A stretch of 21,181 bases of DNA. Origin: Winogradskyella sp. UBA3174. Lineage in GTDB: Bacteria; Bacteroidota; Bacteroidia; Flavobacteriales; Flavobacteriaceae. The notes under the pieces were generated by a model. The model was not told the origin of the DNA. It ran no database searches and was given only the letters and a program-made list of their open reading frames with translations. A program made the translations under genes and the position numbers. Where the stretch lies: positions 1 through 21,181 of the forward strand of contig NZ_DEXW01000076.1 of the NCBI RefSeq assembly GCF_002364335.1, written 5' to 3'. Positions 7,364 through 14,375 of this stretch are shown piece by piece. Each line of letters starts with the position of its first letter. Within the stretch, counting starts at the first letter, position 1.

Positions 7364-8524
7364 TTAAGACTTAGAATTTATAAAGTTTAGAACTGTAGAA
7401 GTAATAAATTTTATCTGTTCATCGTCTAGCTCTGTATGCATTGGTAACGATATAACAGATTTTACTAACTCATTTGTTACTTTAAAGTCATCTTCGTTGT
7501 AGCGTTCATCTTTATAAGCTTTTTGTCTGTGCAATGGAATTGGATAATATACTCCACACGGTACATTCTTCTCTTGTAAATGCGCAACTAAAGCGTCTCT
7601 GTCTACATTAACTAAATTCAAAGTATATTGATGAAACACATGACAATCGCATGTATCACAGATACCATCACATTTGGTTAAACCGCTTGGAGTTGTAATA
7701 TTTGGATGATTTTTAAAAGCCTCATTATATTGTCTTGCAGCACTTTGTCTGGCATTATTATAAGTATCCAAGTGTGGCAATTTAGCATCTAAAACTGCTG
7801 CTTGTATAGAGTCTAAACGCGAATTTACACCAACAACATCATGGTGATAACGCTCGTACATTCCGTGATTTACGATACCTCTTATGGTATGTGCTAAATC
7901 ATCATCATTAGTGAAAATCGCACCACCATCACCATAACAACCTAAATTTTTAGACGGAAAAAACGAAGTAGATGCGACATGACTGATAGCACCAGTCTTT
8001 GTTTTAGAACCATCACCATGCGTATAATCAGCACCAATACCTTGTGCGTTATCTTCAATAACGTATAAGTTATGTTCTTTTGCTAAATCCATAATAGCAT
8101 CCATTTCTGCAGCTAAACCAAATAGATGAACAGGAACAATAGCTTTAGTATTTGGTGTGATTGCCTTTTTTATAGCATCAACATCTATATTAAAAGTTAT
8201 AGGGTCTACATCTACTAATACTGGTGTTAATTGTAACAAAGCTATAACCTCAACTGTTGCCGCAAACGTAAAGTCTGCAGTAATCACCTCATCACCTGGT
8301 TTTAGGCCTAAACCCATCATTGCTATTTGAAGCGCATCCGTACCATTAGCACACGGGATGACATGTTTTACACCCAAGTAGTCTTCAAGATTTTTTTGAA
8401 ACTCGTGTACTTTAGGGCCGTTAATAAAAGCAGCACTATTCATCACTTCCTCAATTGAAGGATCTATAATATCTTTAATTTTAGCATATTGACCTTTAAG
8501 GTCTACCATTTGAATTTTTTTCAT
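7364..8524 (-). CDS. DegT/DnrJ/EryC1/StrS family sugar aminotransferase
   Basis: A 386-residue PLP enzyme of the family that aminates keto-sugar nucleotides. It shows the N-terminal substrate motif VDLKGQY, ANGTDAL at 59-65 for phosphate binding, VIEDNAQ with Asp158 under the cofactor ring, and the Schiff-base lysine Lys192 in FFPSKNLGCYGDGG. NSRLDSIQAA and FHQYTL are also standard. An oddity is a cluster of four cysteines (285, 289, 292, 294) just before the HVFHQY strand, discussed as a finding. The gene heads a leftward operon with galE and the amidohydrolase and diverges from waaA, a context consistent with amino-sugar supply for LPS or surface glycans. The specific sugar is unknown. Confidence 0.88.
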   Translation of the reverse strand: MKKIQMVDLKGQYAKIKDIIDPSIEEVMNSAAFINGPKVHEFQKNLEDYLGVKHVIPCANGTDALQIAMMGLGLKPGDEVITADFTFAATVEVIALLQLTPVLVDVDPITFNIDVDAIKKAITPNTKAIVPVHLFGLAAEMDAIMDLAKEHNLYVIEDNAQGIGADYTHGDGSKTKTGAISHVASTSFFPSKNLGCYGDGGAIFTNDDDLAHTIRGIVNHGMYERYHHDVVGVNSRLDSIQAAVLDAKLPHLDTYNNARQSAARQYNEAFKNHPNITTPSGLTKCDGICDTCDCHVFHQYTLNLVNVDRDALVAHLQEKNVPCGVYYPIPLHRQKAYKDERYNEDDFKVTNELVKSVISLPMHTELDDEQIKFITSTVLNFINSKS

Positions 8525-8569
8525 TCTGAAGACTACGTTTAGAGTATTATTAGCACCAAAGAGCTTTAG

Positions 8570-8600
8570 CGAAAATACGAAATTGTAACTGCTCTAACAA
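8570..8600 (-). promoter_or_regulatory. Promoter of the aminotransferase-galE-amidohydrolase operon
   Basis: Reading leftward, TTG (8598-8600) is followed after exactly 20 bases by TATTTTCG (8570-8577), one base from the Bacteroidota -7 consensus TAnnTTTG. The spacing fits the known -33/-7 architecture. The leader to the ATG at 8524 would be about 40 bases. Confidence 0.5.
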
Positions 8601-8644
8601 CGCATTTAATTGAAAGAAATGTATTTTAGCACAAATATTTATTT

Positions 8645-9877
8645 TTGAAACTACTCTATTCAATAGGAATTTACTTAGCAAGTTTTATACTAAAACTCCT
8701 AGCACTTTTTAATTTCAAATTAGAAAAAGGTGTTATTGGAAGAAGAGAAACATTTAAAAAGCTTGAGAAAGAGATACAAAAAGATGATAAAACATTTTGG
8801 TTTCATTGTGCTTCTTTGGGTGAATATGAACAGGGTTTACCCGTTTTTGAAGGTCTAAAAACTAATTACCCAGACTATAAAGTTGTATTGTCTTTTTTTT
8901 CACCTTCAGGTTATGAAGTAAGGAAAAATGCAGCAATTGCTGATGTTGTTGTATACCTTCCGTTAGACACTAAAGTAAATGCTAAACGATTTCTAAATTT
9001 AGTACATCCGAATTACATCATATTTGTAAAGTATGAAATTTGGCCTAATTTGTTATTAGAAATTAACAAACGTCAACTAAAAAATATATTAATATCTGCT
9101 GTATTCAGAAAAAATCAAAGTTTTTTTAAATGGTATGGTGGTTTTATGAAATCAGCACTATTTGGATTTAATCATATTTTTACACAAAACGAAAATTCAA
9201 AATTACTGCTTGAAAGAATAGATTACAAAAGTGTTTCTGTTTCTGGAGATACACGTTTTGATCGTGTTTCTAATCAACTAAAAATAGATAATTCTATCTC
9301 TTTTATTGAAGAATTTAAAGATGATAAACTGTGTGTGGTCTTTGGTAGTACTTGGCCAGAAGATGACAAACTTTACATAGATTTTATAAATAAATCAAAT
9401 GGCGACACTAAATTTATTATCGCTCCTCACAATATAAAAGCAAGTTATACCAACTCATTAAAATCTCAACTTAACTTAAAAACTATTTGTTATTCTGAAA
9501 TGACGAATAAAAATTTAAGCGGATACGATGTTTATATTTTAGACACCATCGGTTATTTAAGTAAAGTCTATAGTTATGCAGATATAGCATACGTAGGAGG
9601 TGGAGCTGGCTCAACCGGATTGCACAATATATTAGAACCTGCCGTTTTCGGAATACCTATACTTATAGGAAAACATTACGATAAATTCCCTGAAGCAAAA
9701 ACACTAATTAATAAAGAAGGAGTAATTTCCGTTAAGGATCGTATTTCGCTAGAAACGTGTTTCGATAAGCTAATAAAAAACAATAATACCAGAGAAAAAC
9801 AAGGTATTATAAATAAAGGTTTCATTGAAGAAAATCGAGGAGCTGTCATCCAAATCCTTGACCACATTCGTATATAG
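8645..9877 (+). CDS. waaA: 3-deoxy-D-manno-octulosonic acid (Kdo) transferase
   Basis: A 410-residue GT-B glycosyltransferase of the inner-membrane face that adds Kdo to lipid A precursors. An N-terminal hydrophobic anchor at about 3-22 is followed by the catalytic base motif HCASLGE with Glu60, then VKYEIWPN at 128-135, FGSTWPEDD, IAPHNIK and the nucleotide-sugar region YVGGGAGSTGLHNILEPA. The C-terminal GKHYDKFPEA is also typical. The start codon is TTG: an in-frame stop lies at 8627-8629 and the next ATG would delete more than a third of the protein. It diverges from the sugar aminotransferase operon, which fits a shared role in LPS assembly. No terminator is visible after it. Confidence 0.92.
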   Translation: MKLLYSIGIYLASFILKLLALFNFKLEKGVIGRRETFKKLEKEIQKDDKTFWFHCASLGEYEQGLPVFEGLKTNYPDYKVVLSFFSPSGYEVRKNAAIADVVVYLPLDTKVNAKRFLNLVHPNYIIFVKYEIWPNLLLEINKRQLKNILISAVFRKNQSFFKWYGGFMKSALFGFNHIFTQNENSKLLLERIDYKSVSVSGDTRFDRVSNQLKIDNSISFIEEFKDDKLCVVFGSTWPEDDKLYIDFINKSNGDTKFIIAPHNIKASYTNSLKSQLNLKTICYSEMTNKNLSGYDVYILDTIGYLSKVYSYADIAYVGGGAGSTGLHNILEPAVFGIPILIGKHYDKFPEAKTLINKEGVISVKDRISLETCFDKLIKNNNTREKQGIINKGFIEENRGAVIQILDHIRI

Positions 9878-9974
9878 CTCGTGCTTACAATAATTTGATG
9901 ATGAAATTATGTTAAAATTTCACTAAAATTAGTATTTTCACAAATTAACAAAAATTAACACTAAAACTATTAAA

Positions 9975-10358
9975 ATGAAAAAAGTTGTATTAAGCTTAGC
10001 ACTTGTTGCTGTGCTCGGATTATCATTTACTTCTTGTAGAGAAACTAAGGAGAGCGCTGAAGATGCAGTAGAAAATGCAGCTGAAGCTACTAAAGATGCT
10101 GCAGATGACGTAATTGATAGCGTTAAAGATGCTGCTGACGCTACAAGTAATGCAGTTGATGGAGCTGTTGATGCTGCAAGTGACGCGGTAGATAACGTAA
10201 AAGATGGAGCTGAAAACATGGCTAATGATGCAAAAGATGCTGCTAATGATGCAGTAGATAGCGCAAAGAAAGCTGGTAGCGATGCAGTAGAAAAGGTTAA
10301 AGAAACCGGATCTGATGCTGTTAATGATGCTGCAGATAAAATGAAAAGTGGTAAATAA
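9975..10358 (+). CDS. Small Ala/Asp-rich lipoprotein with 11-residue LEA-like repeats
   Basis: A 127-residue protein. A lipoprotein signal peptide (residues 1-20, ending FTSC with Cys21) is followed by a low-complexity domain made of Ala, Asp, Val, Lys, Glu and Asn. From residue 30 to 117 it divides without gaps into eight 11-residue units, plus a ninth partial unit to the end. Unit position 2 is Ala or Val, position 9 is nearly always Ala, and position 10 is mostly Val. Hendecads of this kind form long amphipathic helices, as in group 3 LEA proteins and some membrane- or envelope-associated helices. A role in envelope stress or desiccation/osmotic protection is an inference. The leader is A-rich with two AAATTAACA copies (9942-9950, 9952-9960). 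A strong terminator follows at once. Confidence 0.85.
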   Translation: MKKVVLSLALVAVLGLSFTSCRETKESAEDAVENAAEATKDAADDVIDSVKDAADATSNAVDGAVDAASDAVDNVKDGAENMANDAKDAANDAVDSAKKAGSDAVEKVKETGSDAVNDAADKMKSGK

Positions 10359-10373
10359 TTACTTTTAAGTTTT

Positions 10374-10410
10374 AAAAAAAAACCAGATAATAATTATCTG
10401 GTTTTTTTTT
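10374..10410. terminator. Perfect bidirectional intrinsic terminator
   Basis: A perfect 10-base stem (AACCAGATAA at 10381-10390 with its complement at 10394-10403, loop TAA) is flanked by an A-run on the left and a T-run on the right. It works in both directions, ending the lipoprotein gene and the leftward DUF255 gene. Confidence 0.9.
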
Positions 10411-10451
10411 GATTCAATTTTAAATAATAGGTCTAAATACTTTGCTATATT

Positions 10452-12569
10452 CTATTTTAAGACCTGTTCCCTCGCCTTAGATGAACTCGTTACTGGTAAT
10501 TTACAGGTACCATTAATACAAACGTATATATATGTTTCATTCTCGATATATTTATTTTCTAACAAAGGCAAACTACTCTCCTTCGTAGAAGCAGATATTA
10601 AAATATTAGGCATATAAAACTTATCGAGCTCTTTTAATTTAGTCTGAGCCTCACTACCAGATATAGCTACTTCATAATAAGGATTTGAATAATTTAAATA
10701 TAATTTTAACCAATTTGAATAAGCTGTTGGTGATTTTTCTATATCTGCATTTACATTACTAAGCATCTGCTTAGACATCTCTAAATACGTTTTATTTGAA
10801 TAATAATGTCCTAGCTTGAATAAACTCTCAGCTAAAACAGAATTAGAGGATGCTATTACATTATCTAAAACTTCACTTTTTCTAGCTATTAAATTAGTGG
10901 CATTTACTGATGTAAAAAAGAACATGCTAGTCTCTTTATTTAAAAAATGAGCTATTGTATACTCCAATAAATCATTAGCTATTTTCAACCATTTCTCATT
11001 GAATGTGGCTTGATAAAGCTCTAAATATGCAGAAATTGTATGTGCATAATCTTCCGAAAATCCTTCTATTGTACTTTTTCCATCCTTGTAATTATGAAAA
11101 AGTGAATTATCCTCTTTTATTTGATGTTCTTTTATAAACTCAGCATTCTTAATTGCTTTATCTAAATAGGATTCTTCGCCAAATACACGATATGCGTCTA
11201 CATAAGCCTTAAGCATTAATGCATTCCAAGAGGTTAGTATTTTATCATCAGTTCTTGGTCGATCTCGCAGACTTCTTTCTTTGTGCAACTTAGATTTCCA
11301 TGATTTCACCTTAGCTTGTAGTTCTTTTAAAGTCATCGAATTTGCATCAGAAAACGCTTTATCTGTCTTTGTTTTATATAATATATAGTGATCCTTTTCC
11401 CATTTTCCTATAGAATTAATATTGTAGTAAGATTTAAAAAGGTTAAATTCTTCAACGAGAAGACTTTTAAGCTGATCTTTAGTCCAAACGTAATATATAC
11501 CCTCTTCTAATTCATCTTGTGAATTTTTACTATCTGCATCTAAAGATGAATAAAATGCTCCTTCCTCTTGTTCAAACTCATCTTCTACGAAAGCTAATGT
11601 TTCTTCTACAACTGTTTTAAAACTTTCATTCTTGGTCAGTTGAAAGGCTTTAGAATATAGACTTACTAACTGCGCATTATCATATAACATTTTTTCAAAA
11701 TGTGGCACATGCCATCTTTCATCTACAGAATATCTTGAAAACCCACCACCTATTTGATCATAAATACCTCCATTTGCCATTTTAGTTAAGCTTGTAATAA
11801 CAAACTCCTGCAAATCTTTATCATCATTTTGAAAACTGTATCTCAACAAGAAATTTAAATTAGAGGGCATTGGAAACTTCGGTGCTCTTTTTTGACCACC
11901 GTTCTTAAAATCCAACACCTTTTTAAAATCATTAACTATGCGTTTGATTTGTTCTTTTTTAAATGGCAATTTTTCTGTGTTAATTTCTATAAGGCCTGAG
12001 CTATTAATACCTTCTGTGAGCTTTTCTGCGTAGGCTACAACCTTGTCCGGATTGTTTTCATACAGACTAGACATATCAATTAATATCTTGGTCCATTGCT
12101 CTTTAGTAAAATAAGTACCACCAAAAACAGGTCTTCCGTCAGGTAAGGTTATACAGTTGAGTGGCCACCCACCACTACCAGTCATTAATTGAACTGCGTT
12201 CATATATATTTGATCAATATCTGGTCGTTCTTCGCGATCTACTTTAATATTAATAAAATTTTCATTCATTAGCTTAGCAACAGAATCATTCTCAAAACTC
12301 TCTTCTTCCATAACGTGGCACCAATGACAAGCTGAATAACCTACAGAAATCACAATTAATTTATTCTGTTCTTTAGCTAATTTTAATGATTCGTTATTCC
12401 ATGCTTTCCAGTCTACTGGGTTATAGGCGTGCTGAAGTAAATAAGGACTTGTTTCGTTAATTAAATCATTAGATCTAGGTTCTCCTTTTTTTATATTGGT
12501 TTTATTGCCTTGAGAGCAAGACATGGCTAATACCAAGAATACTATAATGCCAATTGTTTTTTTTAACAT
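10452..12569 (-). CDS. DUF255 / SSP411-family thioredoxin-like lipoprotein
   Basis: A 705-residue protein of the YyaL/spermatogenesis-associated protein 20 family. The start MLKKTIGIIV gives a lipoprotein signal peptide (LAMSC, Cys18); a longer frame upstream would spoil it. The family's N-terminal block is clear: NETSPYLLQHAYNPVDW at 38-54, then the thioredoxin-fold CxxC in ACHWCHVMEEESF with Cys81 and Cys84, and DREERPDIDQIYM. GSGGWPLN and FGGTYF follow. The rest is an alpha-helical toroid similar to sugar epimerases/isomerases. The biochemical role of the family is not established. Placement as a lipoprotein at the end of a glucan locus is notable; the family is often drawn as cytosolic. 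Its first 53 codons have a decayed duplicate at 14092-14250. Confidence 0.87.
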   Translation of the reverse strand: MLKKTIGIIVFLVLAMSCSQGNKTNIKKGEPRSNDLINETSPYLLQHAYNPVDWKAWNNESLKLAKEQNKLIVISVGYSACHWCHVMEEESFENDSVAKLMNENFINIKVDREERPDIDQIYMNAVQLMTGSGGWPLNCITLPDGRPVFGGTYFTKEQWTKILIDMSSLYENNPDKVVAYAEKLTEGINSSGLIEINTEKLPFKKEQIKRIVNDFKKVLDFKNGGQKRAPKFPMPSNLNFLLRYSFQNDDKDLQEFVITSLTKMANGGIYDQIGGGFSRYSVDERWHVPHFEKMLYDNAQLVSLYSKAFQLTKNESFKTVVEETLAFVEDEFEQEEGAFYSSLDADSKNSQDELEEGIYYVWTKDQLKSLLVEEFNLFKSYYNINSIGKWEKDHYILYKTKTDKAFSDANSMTLKELQAKVKSWKSKLHKERSLRDRPRTDDKILTSWNALMLKAYVDAYRVFGEESYLDKAIKNAEFIKEHQIKEDNSLFHNYKDGKSTIEGFSEDYAHTISAYLELYQATFNEKWLKIANDLLEYTIAHFLNKETSMFFFTSVNATNLIARKSEVLDNVIASSNSVLAESLFKLGHYYSNKTYLEMSKQMLSNVNADIEKSPTAYSNWLKLYLNYSNPYYEVAISGSEAQTKLKELDKFYMPNILISASTKESSLPLLENKYIENETYIYVCINGTCKLPVTSSSKAREQVLK

Positions 12570-12945
12570 TGTTTTATTATATAGATTATTATATTCTATA
12601 AAAATAAGCAACTAAATAATAGTTCATAAAAAAAGCATGTTTAAAATTTTTAAACACGCTTGTTTTTAAATGCTAATAAGTTAGTATTAACCTTATTGCT
12701 TTATAAGTTTTACTGTCTTAGAGCCATTTACACCATCAATTCTAGCAAAATAAATTCCAGAATTTAATGCAGAAGCATCTATTGTCGCTTCGATTGCGTT
12801 TGGCGTTAAAGCGATAACTTGTTTGCCTAATATATCATAAACAGCTACATTATTCATAACTGAAGTGCCAGAAATAGTCCAATCACTATTTGTTGGATTA
12901 GGGAATACTCTAAATTCAGTTGTATCAAAATCATTAACAGATAAG
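12411..12945. repeat. Tandem duplication, copy A
   Basis: About 535 bases spanning the first 53 codons of the DUF255 lipoprotein gene, the intergenic hairpin, and the sequence encoding the T9SS domain of the upstream gene. It aligns along its whole length with 14092-14630 in the same orientation and order. Beyond 12945 the two T9SS genes remain homologous in protein but drift at DNA level. Confidence 0.8.
12626..12661 (-). terminator. Terminator of T9SS protein A
   Basis: On the leftward transcript, a 13-pair stem AAGCGUGUUUAAA/UUUAAACAUGCUU (one G-U pair; arms 12633-12645 and 12649-12661) is followed by a run of U. It separates the T9SS gene from the DUF255 gene. A copy lies at 14311-14347. 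Confidence 0.8.
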
Positions 12946-13997
12946 CCATTTTGACTGAAAAGTATATTATCAAAATATACAATACCAGCATTGTCAACAC
13001 TAAGATTTAAAGGACCAACTTTCCATTGCCATAATGCTGTCTCAGCAAAACCAATATTTGTAAAGTATGACATTGGTATTTCAACATATACCCATGATTC
13101 ATATACTATAGCCTCGTTAACACCTACGCGATACACGTGTTCAGTTATACCACCTGCATTACTAATTAATGAAAAATCAAAACCATTAATTCCATCAACT
13201 GCCCAATAGTAAAATGATACAAAATCGTAAGCAGAAACATCATCAGGACCACCTTCACCTTGGCCCCAACCTTGTACACCAAAATTCATTTTAACAGCCA
13301 GGTTTTCAGCAGTCCCAGGATCTAAGTCTGGTTCGTTTGAAAAAGCACCGAATGCATAAGCAACAGGGAAAGTTGTTGAAAATCCATTAGAATCGTTATA
13401 AATACTATAAACTTCTGAGTCTGCTACATTTGGTATTGGAGCCGGTATAGCAGGAATAGGGTCTGGTGGTATAACAACACCAACTGGCGCATTAATATCA
13501 TCTATATAATATGTCCCTGTTGCAGTATTACCTGGACCAGAATCTACAAATAATACTAAAATTGTATAACTATTAGACAAAGGAGGGTTTCCAGTTACAT
13601 TAGAGAAATTTAGTGTAACAGTCTGCCATCCAGCGACTGTTGTATTAAAATACAATTGGGTTGCAGGTGCAGGCTGACCTCCACCTTCTAATTTAAGTAA
13701 ATGGGTTCTTGGTGTAGCATCGGGAGTCCAAAATCTAAGTGTAATATTGTTGCTAGCCTGATCAGACAAATCAATGCTCTGTCCTAAATTTATAGACGCA
13801 CCATCAAAATCGTTACCATTACTAGTTAATTCTAAAACCTGATTAGTCCCATCTGTTGGGTCAATTACGACCATTGCTGTAGCTCCATTAAACGGACCCC
13901 AATTATCATCTAAAGGGTCTTCAAAATCTAATGGTAGAGTTTGTGCAAATCCAGTAGTGACTACCAAAAGCATAAGTAAAAAAGTAATTTTTCTCAT
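12693..13997 (-). CDS. T9SS-exported protein with two beta-rich carbohydrate-binding-like modules (paralogue A)
   Basis: A 434-residue secreted protein. Residues 1-18 form a signal peptide ending GFA. Module 1 (about 20-170) starts with DFED, contains GWQTVTLNFSN and ends YYIDDINAP, the layout of beta-sandwich glycan-binding modules in Bacteroidota. A proline-rich linker follows (about 171-190). Module 2 (about 190-350) has PVAYAFGA, a glycine-rich GWGQGEGG stretch, FVSFYYW and VYFDNILFS. The last 80 residues are a type A T9SS sorting domain (FRVFPNPTN, SGIYFARI, ending KLIKQ). No catalytic motif was recognised. Binding of beta-glucan is inferred from the GH17 genes upstream. Paralogue B lies immediately upstream. 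It has its own terminator, and its leader contains the A/G-rich AAAGAAGAA. Confidence 0.8.
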   Translation of the reverse strand: MRKITFLLMLLVVTTGFAQTLPLDFEDPLDDNWGPFNGATAMVVIDPTDGTNQVLELTSNGNDFDGASINLGQSIDLSDQASNNITLRFWTPDATPRTHLLKLEGGGQPAPATQLYFNTTVAGWQTVTLNFSNVTGNPPLSNSYTILVLFVDSGPGNTATGTYYIDDINAPVGVVIPPDPIPAIPAPIPNVADSEVYSIYNDSNGFSTTFPVAYAFGAFSNEPDLDPGTAENLAVKMNFGVQGWGQGEGGPDDVSAYDFVSFYYWAVDGINGFDFSLISNAGGITEHVYRVGVNEAIVYESWVYVEIPMSYFTNIGFAETALWQWKVGPLNLSVDNAGIVYFDNILFSQNGLSVNDFDTTEFRVFPNPTNSDWTISGTSVMNNVAVYDILGKQVIALTPNAIEATIDASALNSGIYFARIDGVNGSKTVKLIKQ

Positions 13998-14091
13998 AGT
14001 TCTTCTTTTATTTAGTTATTGATGATTTTTTTAATAAAATTACTTAATTTATAATAGGTATTAAACAGTTTTAACACAACAAAAAACATAC

Positions 14092-14250
14092 ATCTACTGA
14101 TTCTAAGGCATACTGAAATAAATTAAGGACTTATTTCATTAATTAAATCATCAAATTTAGGTTCGCTTTTTTTATATTAGTTTTATTGCTTAAAGGATTA
14201 ACACATCGTTATTACGAAGAATACTATTATACCAAGTGTATTTTTAGCAT
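14092..14250 (-). pseudogene. Decayed copy of the first 53 codons of the DUF255 lipoprotein gene
   Basis: Most of the 378-base gap between the T9SS genes is accounted for by this remnant and the duplicated terminator. Read leftward from the ATG at 14250, it aligns base by base with 12569-12411, which is also 159 bases long. Shared stretches include ATTATATTATAGTATTCTT-like and AATGATTTAATTAATGAA-like blocks, matching the lipoprotein signal peptide and then NDLINETSP. It cannot be translated: the frame meets TAA at codon 8, a base is lost after the AAAAAAAG run, and CCTTAA replaces the CCTTAT that encodes Pro-Tyr. Homology stops at the codon for Asp53. The remaining bases 13998-14091 hold the leader of paralogue A and nothing else I can identify. 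Confidence 0.85.
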
Positions 14251-14310
14251 TGTTTTATTCTATAGATTATTATATATATATACATAATCTGCGACTAAAT
14301 AATAGTGCAT

Positions 14311-14347
14311 AAAAAAAAGCGTGTTTAAGATTTTTAAACACGCTTTT
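14311..14347 (-). terminator. Terminator of T9SS protein B
   Basis: A perfect 12-base stem AAGCGTGTTTAA (14317-14328) with TTAAACACGCTT (14334-14345) around a five-base loop, followed leftward by a run of eight A on the plus strand (U in the transcript). It is the duplicate of the terminator at 12626-12661. Confidence 0.82.
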
Positions 14348-14375
14348 CTAAAATGCTAATAAGTTGCTATTAATC

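Noticed and set aside
9938..10219. Ala/Ser-rich open frame on the minus strand
   Set aside because: It is the antisense image of the repetitive lipoprotein gene; the repeated GATGC pattern keeps several frames open. The sense protein has a signal peptide and regular units.
10117..10325. Possible CRISPR-like or minisatellite array in the GATGC repeats
   Set aside because: The periodicity is 33 bases in frame and follows the protein's 11-residue units; there are no conserved repeats with unique spacers.
14251..14310. Possible insertion-sequence end in the TATATATA stretch between the T9SS genes
   Set aside because: The stretch aligns with the leader of the DUF255 gene at 12570-12627, so the tandem duplication explains it; no transposase or target duplication is seen.
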